In this document: piece by piece, positions 40,911-53,454 of the stretch
How the letters are laid out: each line of letters begins with the position of its first letter
How positions within the stretch are numbered: the stretch's first letter is position 1
DNA from: Symbiodinium natans
Taxonomy: Eukaryota; Sar; Dinophyceae; Suessiales; Symbiodiniaceae
DNA: 64,000 nt
Assembly (NCBI GenBank): GCA_905221605.1
Contig: CAJNDS010002580.1
Span: 30,001-94,000 of the forward strand
Direction of reading: 5' to 3'
The notes under the pieces: generated by a model
The model's database searches: none
What the model saw: only the letters and a program-made list of their open reading frames with translations
What the model was told of the DNA's origin: nothing
Position numbers and translations under genes: made by a program

Positions 40911-43900
40911 GCTCACCGTCATAGCTGCACATACAGTATCCCTGCTGCTAGTACTTCATGGTGGTTACAAGCATAATGTGTGCAAACCGATTCTTAGGCC
41001 AACACGCTGCTTTCGGTGAGCTGCTCATCACCACGGTTTACGCAGCATTGCCTGGTCAAAGTGCCTTTAAACAATCAATGATGAACCCTCAGAGTCTCCA
41101 AAGCACAGCTACTTCATCGAAATGCATCGGAGATTTCAGTGCGCGGCATTGCCGTGGGTGACGTAAGCACTGGTTCCTCGCTGGCCCCAGGGCCTCGTGA
41201 GTGTGACTCGAGCTAACCGCAGAATTGGTGCATGCATCACAGGTCACACCCAAGAAAATCAGACCGTGGTGTGAGCTCGCAACACACACTCACTCCCATG
41301 CACCCACCCTCGCAACCAACCTCGCACCCACAAATCCACGCACGCACCCACGCACACACGTAAGCACACGCACAATAGCAAGGGCTGAGGGAAGGAAAAC
41401 AACAGCCTAGTCAACCTGAGGCAACGGCTCGCTCAGCCTCTGCCACGCACAAGCCGGAAGCAGGTGCGGAGCAGCGCGCTCGCCGCGGAGCTCAGAGCTC
41501 CGCCATTGAGAGCTTACAAGGGTTCTGCCTCGTTCCGCACCCTTGCACCGCGATGGTCTCGACAAATCTGGTTCGATACTTTGAATCCACTGTTGGGAGG
41601 GTCGGAGGGTACATACGGTGTGATGGCTGAGGTTGGGTATGAGGTAGACGACTCGGGGTAGGCTGGCTGATGGCCACAGTAGCCTTCTTCAGCTGGGTCT
41701 GCTGCACAACGTCTAGGAGCAAGATGAATCAGAGCATATCAAAGCACTTGTCACTGGCACCTCTCTGCCGCTTAAGAGGCAGGCTTCGCATGTCTCTCCG
41801 GACCGTAGCGAAGATTTGGCATACTGCCGGAACCAGAAGCTGAAGCATGCTTTGCCCTTTGATTAGCCGCTCAGGCTTTCACGCTCTTCGCACGTCTTTG
41901 GAGGCCTCGGTGGGCCAAGGTGCTGTGTAGGCGATTGTTCCGCCTTGCACGAAAAGTGGCATTCAGCTCAGCGAGAGCTGGCGAAAAGCAAAGGGCCAGC
42001 ACTGCCACTGGCCACGCGATTTGCTCATATCTTTTTCTGAGTTTTCTTCTGGCCAACGTGCCACCATGTGCCACCTTTCGATGCGCCCTCGCTGCAGCCA
42101 CCATAACGAAAATCGGTGGCAGAACAGCAGCTGATGTCAAACTATAGAGCTGCAATAGTCAAGCCCTGCCCCTTTGCCCCCAGTACAACAGATGGTCCAC
42201 TCTGAGCTCCAAAGTTTGGCAGATCTGCTGGAGAAACTCCGCGGCTTCATCCGCTACAGCTACACAATGCTACACAGCTACGCACGCCGTCTACGTGTGT
42301 CTACGTGTCTCTGGAAAGGGCCGGAGAAGGGGCCGGAGGATGGCCATCGTCGGATTTTGTGTCATCAAGCAACCGTCAGCCAACCCACCCACCAACTTGT
42401 CTGATACAAAGCCGCTTCGATGCGGCAGAGTCACTAGGAAACTGCTTTTACCTGACTCGTCTGCTGAAGTCGGCATGCCGCGCTCTCGGCCGAGATCAGT
42501 CACCCTCACGCTTGACCTGGCAGAACAATCGCCATGTTCCCTCTGGCGCAAGCGACCGCAGTGGCTGGCCTCAAAGAAACCGCCCCACTTCAGACCTCCC
42601 TGCATGGCACGGCCGCTGATAGTGCCTGGCCTCCGTTTGTGACATCACGAGAGTCCCGCATACAGAGGTGAGGCGGTTGACTCGGGCTGCTGCCCAGCGC
42701 CATTGAGCGTGCCGTTCAGGACAGTATCTGCGTCCTGAAGACAGCAGCAAAGCTCGTTCACGATTGAGGGACAGATGGGCCATCAGTAGGTCCGATCCTA
42801 ACTCGAGTGACGGACGCAAACGCCAAACCCTCAACCCTCAACGCACTCAGCAAAAAACAACGAACTCTCAAACCTCTAAGCCCTCAAAAGACACTACAGC
42901 ACTACACCCGTATACCCCTACAAACCCTAGAACCCAGCCCTCAACCCTATAAACCCCCTGAAAACCCAACCCTGAGAACTCTAAACCACCCCCACCCCCC
43001 GCTGAACCCTTAAAGGCAAAAAAGCCTGACAATTACGCCCTTTCCCCCCCCCTGCCCACCCCCCCCCCCCCCCCCCAAAAAAGAGTCCGGGGGGGACTGT
43101 GTGAGGGTACTCCTTTGGTACATTTTGTCTTGTCTGGCGTCTCTCGTGTTGAAAAAGTATGCAAAACATCAAAGATGACAATGTTCAGTTGATATGGTCG
43201 AAGAGGATCAAGTGATGGAGATTCTACTGTCGAATAACTGTCAAAGAGCCCCTAGCCCCGCAACCGCGAGGCCCTAAACACAGCATCCAAACCGAACAAC
43301 CGACACGAGCATGAACACTTTAGAGGCCCACGAAGCCTTATAACATCCGAGAAGTGGAATCGAGCATGCTTGCGTCGCACGCTTTGGGCTTCAAGCACTG
43401 CTTGGGTCATGTGTGCTTGAAGCGGTGGTGCTCGATACGACAATTTACGTGCACACAAGAAGAAACATCCAACGTGCCATGTCTTCAGACTTAGCATCAC
43501 AAAACGAGAACGTCAGCTTGGCTCCCAAGAGCTCTCTCTACAGCTCCCCCAGTGTCCCGGAAGATGACGCCGTCTTCATCTGCGGAGATGACCTGTCAAG
43601 CAGCCGCATTTCCGAAAACCCCCGGGGATGTTCTCTGGACAAGGCAGTGCCTTGCAGGGGCCTTCGTAAGACTTGCCGGCCTGCAAAAAGAAGAGCGCAG
43701 AGCGCGCACGCGGGATCTCTTTGCTTTGAGACTTGCTCTCCACGACTTCTCCACATTGCCTGCAGCTTCTTGTTGGGATCCGTGATCTTCCACGCCCCCT
43801 TGTCATCACCGGGCCCTACCTGCCCAGTTATACCCTGTTCAGAAGGGGAGGAAGGCAGCCTTGAGCAATAAAGCTCCCCTCAGCGTTGCGAATTCCACTC

Positions 43901-44298
43901 CTTGCCTCAACAACCAGGTCGAACTTCTGCCGAGCCGTCAATACCTTTAGACAGATGCGGCAGGCGGATGCTTTGTTTGCAGGCATAGACAAAAACTCAG
44001 CTCGAGACAGGGTGCTTCAGCCAGCCCACAAAGCGGTCTCCGGCCTGGACCTTCACCACTCTATGCCAAAGCCAACCGAATGATAACCCATTCTGTGACG
44101 AGAAATCACACCACCGGCATCACGTCAGTGAAAAATCATGCTGCGGTCGGATGAGCAGCTGCAGTACCGAAAAGATGCCCCTGTTGCAGGACGAGTCGAA
44201 AATTTCAAAATGGGTTTCGGATGGGAATCTGTATCTGCATAAGCATTTCAATGTTCTAAGGTCCTGCCACATTAAGGCATGAAAGTGTATTTTGCTTA
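40911..44298. other. Low-signal region with short repeats
   Basis: Includes an A/C-rich stretch (41275-41370, CACGCACCCACGCA type), a degenerate CCCTAAA-like patch (42820-43015) and C-runs around 43040-43080. Minus-strand open stretches near 43560-43800 (for example KSYEGPCKALPCPENIPGG) could be later exons of the plastid-targeted gene at 44.3-44.9 kb, but I cannot link them in phase. Confidence 0.35.
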
Positions 44299-44299
44299 C

Positions 44300-44908
44300 C
44301 TCAAGTTCGAATCGGCCTTTGACGGCGCGACGGTCATCCGACATCCCAGACAATAAATAGAAATTCAAATCTTTACGTGCATGCCATCTATCATACTTTC
44401 ATAGGAGGCAAGTCCCCCCCCCCCACCCCCGTGTGTTCCCCGGCCCTGCTCCACCTTGTTCACCTCCGCATGCCGCGCGACGGAGGCCCTTCGCAGAGCG
44501 GATGCTGAAACAGACGAAGCGCCGCCGACGAAGCTCTGGAGGCCTCCAGAAGGCCAAAAAGCCCCAAGTGTTTGGGGTCTGGCCGGGGTTGCTGGGCTCT
44601 TGATTTCAGATTTCAGAGAGCACCTCTGAGTTGACAATGAAACCAATGGCACGACCATGCTTCTCGAAACTCTGCCAACTAGCTCTCAAGCTTTTGCCCC
44701 AAGATCCGAAGCGATGGCAAGCCAACTCCGACACAGCCCGACACTCCCCAGCAGCCAAGTCGCCTGAAACCGATGTTTAGAACTTTGCGGGGTCTTAGAG
44801 TCAAGAAGGCTTTAACTTTAACTTAGGGACTTAGGGTGGGAGGGGGCCACCTGTCCGCAGAGCCAGGAAGGCAGCAGCTAGGATGAGGAGCGATCGAGAA
44901 CGAGCCAT
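44300..44908 (-). CDS. Putative plastid-targeted protein, 5' exons
   Basis: Three exons join in phase. Exon 1 (44851-44908) starts MARSRSLLILAAAFLALRT, a clear signal peptide, and ends at a GT donor. Exon 2 (44439-44543) continues LQSFVGGASSVSASALRRAS then VARHAEVNKVEQG, and appears to end at a GA donor. Exon 3 (44300-44370) encodes LNFYLLSGMSDDRRAVKGRF and ELE, ending at a GTAAGC donor. A signal peptide followed by FV(A/G) and a Ser/Ala/Arg-rich stretch is the two-part leader that sends nuclear-encoded proteins through the ER to the peridinin plastid of dinoflagellates. The mature protein presumably starts near exon 3; its family is not recognised and later exons are not assigned. Confidence 0.65.
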
Positions 44909-46920
44909 GGCGAGATCAAACAGGACACACAAAGCCCAAAGCTGCTTGACACTGCTGAAGTCGTTTCGGCTGGAGATATTCGAACCCAATGGATCCACTT
45001 CTTCTTGATCCACCGCCAAAATGCATGAGCATTCGGAGATACAAGAAGCTCACACAACCCCCAAAGGAGGCATGGGGTATGTGCAAACATCCAAACACAT
45101 GCGGTCAGCTTGATTCTTGCAGTTTCTGGCACGTCCTCAACCCAAGGGAGGTGGGTCAAAGCTAAGAGCCAGCTCAAGACAAGTGAGCCATGTGAGCCCG
45201 AATTTTTGCGTTGAGCGCACGCGCGCATCAGGGTCCCGTCAGGAAGAGCCCAAACCTCGAAGGGTTTTCATGCTGAGGAAAGCACATGGTGCACATTCTT
45301 TAACATGCCACACAAATAACAACAGAATAGGCTGTCTCTCATCGAGCCCTGTGCAGTCAAGCTCTGCATGGTTCTCAGCACTGCACTCTTTGCCAAGCTC
45401 GGCCAGCTCACCACCAGCCTGCAAGTACGACCCCACTATGACTGCTGAGCCATGTTCCCGTTTCGTGAAAGGCGGGCCAGCCTTCTCGGCGTACTGGACC
45501 CACAGCGGTTCCTGCGCGGCGTCGCACAGAGAGAGAGAGAGAGAGAGAGAGAGGATCATGATGAACATCATCAGATCGCGTGTCGAATGTGTGCACAGCA
45601 TTAACTACATCTTCACCGACTACGAAACCTATCAAAGTAATGGGGAAGCGGGTTGTGAGAAGGGCTCTTCAAGTCCGAGCTTGGAAGGGGTTGGTGGGCG
45701 TGGTGAGTGGGACAGAGAGCAGAACGCCCGTGCTGCTAAGGCAAGTATACTGCTACTAAATGTTGGGACACGACGCTGCCGCGACTTCTGGCTATCTTGG
45801 AACAGTCAGCACTGAGTTGTCTTGCATCGGCCTCGAGGGAAGAGTCTGGCTCGCGCAGCAGAAAATCCCGACTGCGCAGAAGAGCGGCTTAAGAGGTCGA
45901 GACATCTTTGCACTCTGACCGGCTCTGGCTTTCACCTCCTATCGCCCCACATCACCTCCCATCAGCTGTGCCTCACTTGGACAGGAATCCAGACCCCTGC
46001 CCTTGGCGAGAGCTCACTGACCTGCAAGCAGCTTCAAGATTGCATCGGACTCCACACCACTCAGCGCACCCTTGCATCTGCCCGCTCTGAATCCCTGTGC
46101 CTCGTTGCCTTTCCACAATATATTGTTAACGAAAAGCTTGAAGCGCAGCGAGGAACCGGGCCCCTCAGATTCGGACCGCAAGACTTGGTTCCCGTGAAAG
46201 CTCTCGGGGCTAGGAGCCAGACAGTGTCAATCCAGCGGCACGCGGTTTCGTAGTGGTCACTGCCACTGTTGCGAGAGCATTTTTTAAGTTGAATGAAGTG
46301 ACAATAAGTGACACGTAACCCCACTCTCAATCGCTGACTCGGAGAGAGCTGCTGAGTTTTTTCTTTCCGGCGCGCGGCGGCCTCTAAATTTCCAGGCCTT
46401 GTGACATGGCCTTGTGACATGGCCTAGTGACACACGCATCTCGGAGAGGAGCCGAATAGTGCAGCTAGCCGCCGCTCCTTGATGCAGAATGCAGGGCAGA
46501 GCCCGCAAGGTCTGGTCGCACTCACAAAGTCCCCCTGAAAGGAGCATGGCCCCATGGCATGGCAAAGTGGTCTCCTTTTGCAGACGGCATGATTCAAAGT
46601 CTGACCATTCTGCGGCACCGCGTCTGTACTGGAACCTTGGCCAGCCTGCAAGAAGGACTCGGTCTGGACTTCCAAGTCGCCCCCAAAGCCGTCAGGCCAT
46701 CCAGCATGTCCACTTAGAACTTTGCAGCGGGTTGCCCTCAGGACTCAGCCTGGATCAGTCTCCAAGAACCGGACTTCAGTGACTTCGGCTGTACCGCTAA
46801 CATCCGTGCAGTGCTGCCCAGGCACATCCTGGACATGGGAGTCCTTCACTGCCTGGCGCAAGTGCAAATTTGCTGCAGAACCCAGGAACAGCCACCAAAT
46901 TGTGCAAAGTCGCCTTCTGC
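44909..46920. other. Region without recognisable gene
   Basis: Holds a (GA)n microsatellite at 45524-45553 and short unrecognised open frames. As the upstream side of the plastid-targeted gene it would include that gene's leader and promoter, but nothing diagnostic is seen. Confidence 0.4.
45524..45553. repeat. (GA)n microsatellite
   Basis: About 15 uninterrupted GA units. Confidence 0.95.
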
Positions 46921-47099
46921 CTTTTGACAGGCAAATGTTGCAAGAGGCCGTGCGTGCCATATCATGCCATACTGCAAACCCATCCTGCCAAAACTCCTCG
47001 GCCAGTCTCAGCTTCTCCTCCTATAGCACAGGACACAAAGAACACATGTGAAAGTTGTTCCTCAAGTCTAGCGTTAAGCGAGGGTATGCAGGCTTCAAT

Positions 47100-47760
47100 C
47101 TGGGTTCCTGAATAAACCTCCACCCTTGTCCAGGTCCTAGCATCGTTGCAGAATCTGGAGATAGGCATACAAGTACCAGCAACCAGCACCTGAACTCCTG
47201 GAATGGCAACAGCCGCAAACAGGCCTTCTCCATTTGGAAGGCCTGGTCCTCTGCTTGCCGGAACTTCTTCACCCACCTTCGCTGTGCAGACAACACGGCA
47301 CGACTGCCCCCCCATGTGACCCTACGAGACAAACCCCTGAGGCCGGCGCTGCTTGCGATTCCAAGCCTGCGGTGCAAGCAGTGTAAGTACACGCGTGCTG
47401 CAGTATCGCCGGTATGTCTTCATAACTCAGCTCATGAGTACATACTGACGCCGCCTGCCAATTGAGGCGCTTGACTTCTGCCTCATCAGGCACGAGAATC
47501 AATGAGCGAACTCATGAGGCGAAGCGCGAAAGCAGCGCCTTGCGACATTGCTCGATGATGTTCAGGACATGCTTCCGCGAGACTGCGGACAGCTTCCGAG
47601 AAGCCTACCCAGGATGTCAATCACCAACAAGTCTCAATGCACCGCAAGCAAGGCCTAGCTTGCGAGCATCCATTAGCTTCAGTATGAGTTCAGCAGTCTG
47701 GGAAGCTGAAACCCTCCACACCTGCGCCAAAGTGTTCCATCTTGGCTCCTCACGGCAAAC
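47100..47760 (-). CDS. Candidate exons, unknown helical protein
   Basis: Several minus-strand segments look coding. About 47630-47745 reads AQVWRVSASQTAELILKLMD and ARKLGLACGALRLVGD. About 47410-47500 reads LILVPDEAEVKRLNWQAASV and CTHELSYEDIPAIL. About 47200-47290, after a CTGCACAG acceptor, reads RRWVKKFRQAEDQAFQMEKA and CLRLLPFQ. The repeated helical, leucine-rich character could suit a helical-repeat protein, but I recognise no family. Linking the segments is inference. Confidence 0.4.
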
Positions 47761-47769
47761 TGAAGCGCC

Positions 47770-48840
47770 CTGAACTGCTGCAGCAAATGATGGAATTGAA
47801 AAAAGTGTCCTGGGCAGTCGGCTTCCGGAGATTCTTGAAATGGTCGACCCAACCAGCCACCTGATGCTGGGGTGGCGGTTGCTGAATCGCTCTACGCCGC
47901 TCTACGCCGCTCTACGCCGCTCTACGCCGCCTAAGCCTCACATGCCTCTGGCCTCATCCTTCTCAGCCTCTCCCATCTCCCTCATGGTGTCCTGAAATTT
48001 TCGGACCCACCTTGACACTGAAGCGACTGGAGCACTATCGCTTTAGCCTAGGACAGTCTTCAGAGCTACTGAAACTGCCACAGCGGATGCATCTGATAAG
48101 CTTGATGCTTTTGGCTCGCCGCTTGGCCGCCTTTGCCCATTTGGATCAATGTGGTCCTCTGCACCCAGCTGCCCCTTCATGTTTTTGCTCACCGGCAGAA
48201 ACCAGATCGGGTGCCACCGCGCTTCATGTTGGTCCTGAATCCGTCCTTCCATATCTTGGGCTCCTTTGCAATGGACCTGCACCACAAGCTCTTAGGACTC
48301 TTCCTATGATGACACATTGGCTCGAGCACAGCCATGGTGAATCACTGAATCATCATGAAGGGGCCGTTGAAAAGCGGAACTGAAGAGGCAGGGATGCCTA
48401 ATTCGCGACTTTGCAAGTGCAGACAGCATGTCTCCAAACAAAGCGCAGCTTTGCCTGTCCAACTACTTTACTTCTTCAAGATTTGTCTAGCAGCATAACA
48501 GAGGCCTCTGCAACACTATACATAGTCCACATACTTTCAATCTTAAATGTTGCTCAGCGTAGTGGATTTACCATGCTGTCTTCGCTTGCACCTGGCTCTC
48601 CAATAGCATCCATCTGAAAGCAACTGGCCTGCGCAATCGTTTCATCATGCTCTTGTAGCTTTTCTGCCAGCCTGAGATGTTCCAACAATGCAGAAAATGC
48701 TCTCTGGACTCAACGATGCCAGAGAGAAAAAACCAAAACTCGTGAGTCTGCATTCTTGACGGAGTCATTATTAATCTCGACGAAAACAAACACAACCAGG
48801 CTTGACATCAGGCAGTTTAGCAAACAGCTGCCCCGTCAAC
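47770..48840. other. Spacer before satellite arrays
   Basis: Contains four perfect copies of the decamer GCTCTACGCC at 47889-47928 and no recognisable gene. A minus-strand open stretch near 48050-48280 is unconvincing. Confidence 0.45.
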
Positions 48841-48849
48841 CATGCAACT

Positions 48850-50400
48850 CGGCATCAATTGGAGAGCTAGCGCAAGCTCTGCTCACAGGCCTAAACCTCA
48901 GCCCTGGCGTCAACACGTCTTTTCATCACCGTGCTGTGTTGAACTTCATCATGAAATCAAAAAAGAGACTTCCAACGACCCAACGACACGCACAAGATTT
49001 GTACACTCGGCATCAATTGGAGAGCTAGTGTAAACTCTGCTCACAGGCCTGAGCCTCAGCTCTGGTGCCAACACTTCTTTTCATCACTGTGCTGTGTTGA
49101 ACTTCGTCATCAATCAAAACAGGGACTTCCAACGAAGTCATGGACCAGATTTGTCTTTGGCACTCGGCATCAATTGGAGAGCTAGTGTAAACTCTGCTCA
49201 CAGGCCTGAGCCTCAGCTCTGGTGCCAACACTTTTTTTCGTCACTGTGCTTTGCTGGACTTCGCCATGAAGTCAAAACAGGGGCTCCCAACGAAGTCATG
49301 GACCAGATTTGTCTTTGGCACTCGGCATCAATTGGAGAGCTAGTGTAAACTCTGCTCACAGGCCTGAGCCTCAGCTCTGGTGCCAACACTTTTCTTCGTC
49401 ACTGTGCTTTGCTGGACTTCGTCATGAAGTCAAAACAAGGGCTCTCAACGAAGTCATGGACCAGATTTGTCTTTGGCACTCGGCATCAATTGGAGAGCTA
49501 GTGTAAACTCTGCTCACAGGCCTGAGCCTCAGCTCTGGTGCCAACACTTTTCTTCGTCACGGTGCTTTGCTGGACTTCGTCATGAAGTCAAAACAAGGGC
49601 TCCCAACGAAGTCATGGACCAGATTTGTCTTTGGCACTCAGCATCAATTGGAGAGCTAGTGTAAACTCTGCTCACAGGCCTGAGCCTCAGCTCTGGTGCC
49701 AACACTTCTTTTCATCACTGTGCTGTGTTGAACTTCGTCATCAAATCAAAACAGGGACTTCCAACAAAGTCCTGGACCAGATTTGTCTTTGACACTCGGC
49801 ATCAATTGGAGAGCTAGTGTAAACTCTGCTCACAGGCCTGAGCCTCAGCTCTGGTGCCAACACTTCTTTTCATCACTGTGCTGTGTTGAACTTCGTCATC
49901 AATCAAAACAGGGACTTCCAACGAAGTCATGGACCAGATTTGTCTTTGGCACTCGGCATCAATTGGAGAGCTAGTGTAAACTCTGCTCACAGGCCTGAGC
50001 CTCAGCTCTGGTGCCAACACTTTTTTTCGTCACTGTGCTTTGCTGGACTTCGCCATGAAGTCAAAACAGGGGCTCCCAACGAAGTCATGGACCAGATTTG
50101 TCTTTGGCACTCGGCATCAATTGGAGAGCTAGTGTAAACTCTGCTCACAGGCCTGAGCCTCAGCTCTGGTGCCAACACTTTTCTTCGTCACTGTGCTTTG
50201 CTGGACTTCGTCATGAAGTCAAAACAAGGGCTCTCAACGAAGTCATGGACCAGATTTGTCTTTGACACTCGGCATCAATTGGAGAGCTAGTGTAAACTCT
50301 GCTCACAGGCCTGAGCCTCAGCTCTGGTGCCAACACTTCTTTTCGTCACTGCGCTTCATGCAGGCAAAAAAGGGGCTTACAACGACCCAACGTCACGGAC
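48850..50400. repeat. Satellite array 1, 158-bp unit, ten copies
   Basis: The motif GAGAGCTAGTGTAAACTCTG starts at 49020, 49177, 49335, 49493, 49651, 49809, 49966, 50124 and 50282, with a diverged first copy at 48862: spacing 157-158 bases. Units also share GCCTCAGCTCTGGTGCCAAC and GACCAGATTTGTCTTTGGCA. A larger period of about 789 bases (five units) is visible, since the units at 49020-49340 and 49809-50130 are practically identical. Each unit's reading frame ends at the same TAG/TAA, so short open frames recur but are not genes. Confidence 0.95.
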
Positions 50401-50479
50401 CAGATGTGTACACACGCTATCAATCGGGGAGCAGAGCCCCAGAAACAGGCCCACGAACGGAAACGGCTCTGATAAACAA

Positions 50480-52060
50480 TGTGACCTGCCACTCAACATT
50501 GGAGGGCAAGTGTGTCTGTGCTCATGGACCAAAGCCTCAGCTCTGGTGCCAACACTTTTTCTCATCCTTGTGGCCGTGCCCCAAGAACAGGCGACACATC
50601 CCACCGAGAATGTGGGCAGAACCATGCGACTTGCCACTCAACATTGGAGGGCAAGTGTGTCTGTGCTCATGGACCAACGCCTCAGCTCTGGTGCCAACAC
50701 TTTTTCTCATCCTTGTGGCCGTGCCCCAACAACATGCGACACCACGCACCGAAAACGTGTGCAGAACCATGCGACTTGCCAAAACATTGGAGGGCAAGTG
50801 TGTCTGTGCTCATGGACCAAAGCCTCAGCTCTGGTGCCAACACTTTTTTCTCATCCTTGTGGCCGTGCCCCAAGAACAGGCGACACATCCCACCGAGAAT
50901 GTGGGCAGAACCATGCGACTTGCCACTCAACATTGGAGGGCAAGTGTGTCTGTGCTCATGGACCAACGCCTCAGCTCTGGTGCCAACACTTTTTCTCATC
51001 CTTGTGGCCGTGCCCCAACAACATGCGACACCACGCACCGAAAACGTGTGCAGAACCATGCGACTTGCCACTCAACATTGGAGGGCAAGTGTGTCTGTGC
51101 TCATGGACCAAAGTCTCAGCTCTGGTGCCAACACTTTTTCTCATCCTTGTGGCCGTGCCCCAAGAAGCATGCGACACCACGCACCGAAAACGTGTGCAGA
51201 ACCATGCGACTTGCCACTCAACATTGGAGGGCAAGTGTGTCTGTGCTCATGGACCAAAGCCTCAGCTCTGGTGCCAACACTTTTTCTCATCCTTGTGGCC
51301 GTGCCCCAAGAACAGGCGACACATCCCACCGAGAATGTGGGCAGAACCATGCGACTTGCCACTCAACATTGGAGGGCAAGTGTGTCTGTGCTCATGGACC
51401 AACGCCTCAGCTCTGGTGCCAACACTTTTTCTCATCCTTGTGGCCGTGCCCCAACAACATGCGACACCACGCACCGAAAACGTGTGCAGAACCATGCGAC
51501 TTGCCACTCAACATTGGAGGGCAAGTGTGTCTGTGCTCATGGACCAAAGTCTCAGCTCTGGTGCCAACACTTTTTCTCATCCTTGTGGCCGTGCCCCAAG
51601 AAGCATGCGACACCACGCACCGAAAACGTGTGCAGAACCATGCGACTTGCCACTCAACATTGGAGGGCAAGTGTGTCTGTGCTCATGGACCAAAGCCTCA
51701 GCTCTGGTGCCAACACTTTTTCTCATCCTTGTGGCCGTGCCCCAACAACATGCGACACCACGCACCGAAAACGTGTGCAGAACCATGCGACTTGCCACTC
51801 AACATTGGAGGGCAAGTGTGTCTGTGCTCATGGACCAAAGCCTCAGCTCTGGTGCCAACACTTCTTCTCATCCTTGTGGTCGTGCCCCAAGAACCATGCG
51901 ACACCACGCAGCACAAAAATGTGCATAACCATGCGACTAGAACCATGCGACACCACGCACCACAAGAATGTGGGCAGAACAATGCGAGCAAGTGTGTCTG
52001 TGCTCATGGACCAACGCCTCAGCTCTGGTGCCAACACTTCTTCTTATCTCGTGGCAGTTC
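50480..52060. repeat. Satellite array 2, about 145-bp unit, ten to eleven copies
   Basis: GGAGGGCAAGTGTGTCTGTG starts at 50504, 50646, 50789, 50935, 51080, 51226, 51371, 51516, 51662 and 51807, then a truncated unit follows near 51985. Three variants can be told apart by the part after CCGTGCCCCAA (GAACAGGCGAC, CAACATGCGAC, GAAGCATGCGAC); their order A-B-A-B-C-A-B-C-B shows a higher-order period of three units, about 436 bases. It shares the GCCTCAGCTCTGGTGCCAAC core with array 1. All three plus-strand frames stay open through the array; I regard this as a by-product of stop-free repeats. Confidence 0.95.
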
Positions 52061-52149
52061 ACACCCACCAGAACAGTTCTCTGCCCGTGCCCAGAATCAG
52101 CGTAAAGTCAACATCGAGATGTCAAGTCCACATGCAGGCCTACAATGAC

Positions 52150-53449
52150 CGTTGCGCCAAAGCCTGAAGTCACTTCAAGGAGCAATGCTTGTTTTTTTCG
52201 TCTTGCTGCAAGACAATCTTGTCGATCTCCTGTCGGGCTGCAGAGTACCCGACCCGCAGTTCCCAGCCTTTCGGAAGCAGCCTCCTGGATCTGCTCAGCA
52301 GAAGGGACCTGCCCAAGCTGCAAGGCTGTCTGGACACCGAGGCTTAGACCGTGTCCAGGCCAAGCAAACCCGGGCCCTGAACATGCCTCGGCATTCTCAG
52401 ATCTCTGCTGAAAGCCTTCCCGAAAGTCCCGCAACCTCTTGGAGTGCTGTCGTCCAAGCTCCTTCCATTCTTTTCTTGAAAGTGCTTTCGTCAGCATAGT
52501 GAAGAGGCTCAGACAATCAAATTGCAGCAAAACCCTCAGTACCACAACCAATGTACAATGTGCGTGCATGCACAGGCTCAGTCCTCTTGACGATAAGATG
52601 CCTGCAGGCAAAACAAAACATGCGCGTTCGATTTTAGCACTTAGGTCCCTTTGGAGCACGAGTCTGACTTGCGCACGTCTTCCACATGAACGTCAAAGTA
52701 CTGCATATGTTGAAACGACAATGCAACATCAACTTTTGAAGGGGACTGTAGCCTACACCGCCGGTGCTATTGGAAGCACAAAAGCAACACCGTCAGCACG
52801 AAGGGGAACGGCCTCCTCCTGGACATGAGCGAACTTTGCAACCCAAACCTTTCCATCCTGGCATGAGGATAGAGCAGCGACAGCATGTGTCGCTTTTTGC
52901 AGTTGCGAGAATCCAGCAGACATCGAACTTGATTCAAATTCGACACCGTCGACACGTGAGCCCGGCAGTAAGGCTGATGTAAGCACGGCTACTGCATCGA
53001 CGACACGCAGACAATGACCTCTCAAGTTTCCGAAGCCAAGAGCTTCATGGCTACACACAGTTGTGGTAAGTGTCACTGTAGTCAGGGCTCGAAAGTCTGC
53101 TGCCTCAGACAAAACAGAACCAAACAAGAATTTCAGATCTTGGGTGCACCTGTTTCAACGTGCACGCGAGGGTCGATCGACGACATGTGGTGACAGCGGG
53201 TTGATTGTCGTTTGACTGCTACAGAAACACGCAGTTGTGAAGGAACAATCTCTTGCTGCCACCTTCTCCCTTTGGGAAGCTGAAAGTTCTCGCTCTGCAT
53301 GAAGACGTTCCTTCCAGGCTTTTGCCTTCCAGCATTATGCCCCCGGCATGTTCGGTTGAAGCCATCACCGTGACAACCCAGGCCTCATCATCTACGTATC
53401 GCTTTCGATTCTGCTTGAAGGTATCTAACGCTCCCCATCCGAGGCTCAA
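52150..53449 (-). CDS. Candidate multi-exon gene, unknown product
   Basis: Convincing coding segments on the minus strand. About 53265-53440 reads LGWGALDTFKQNRKRYVDDE, AWVVTVMASTEHAGGIMLEG and CRARTFSFPKGEG. About 52395-52500 reads LTKALSRKEWKELGRQHSKR and LRDFREGFQQRSENAE. About 52170-52340 reads ALQLGQVPSAEQIQEAASER and ARRKKQALLLEVTSGFG. A weaker open stretch lies at 52753-53127. Balanced charge, helix-forming composition and shared strand suggest one gene, but I recognise no domain and have not fixed splice sites. It abuts satellite array 2. Confidence 0.45.
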
Positions 53450-53454
53450 GTCCT

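Noticed and set aside
48850-52060. CRISPR array
   Set aside because: Repeats are 145-158 bp and contiguous without unique spacers, in eukaryotic DNA; this is satellite DNA.
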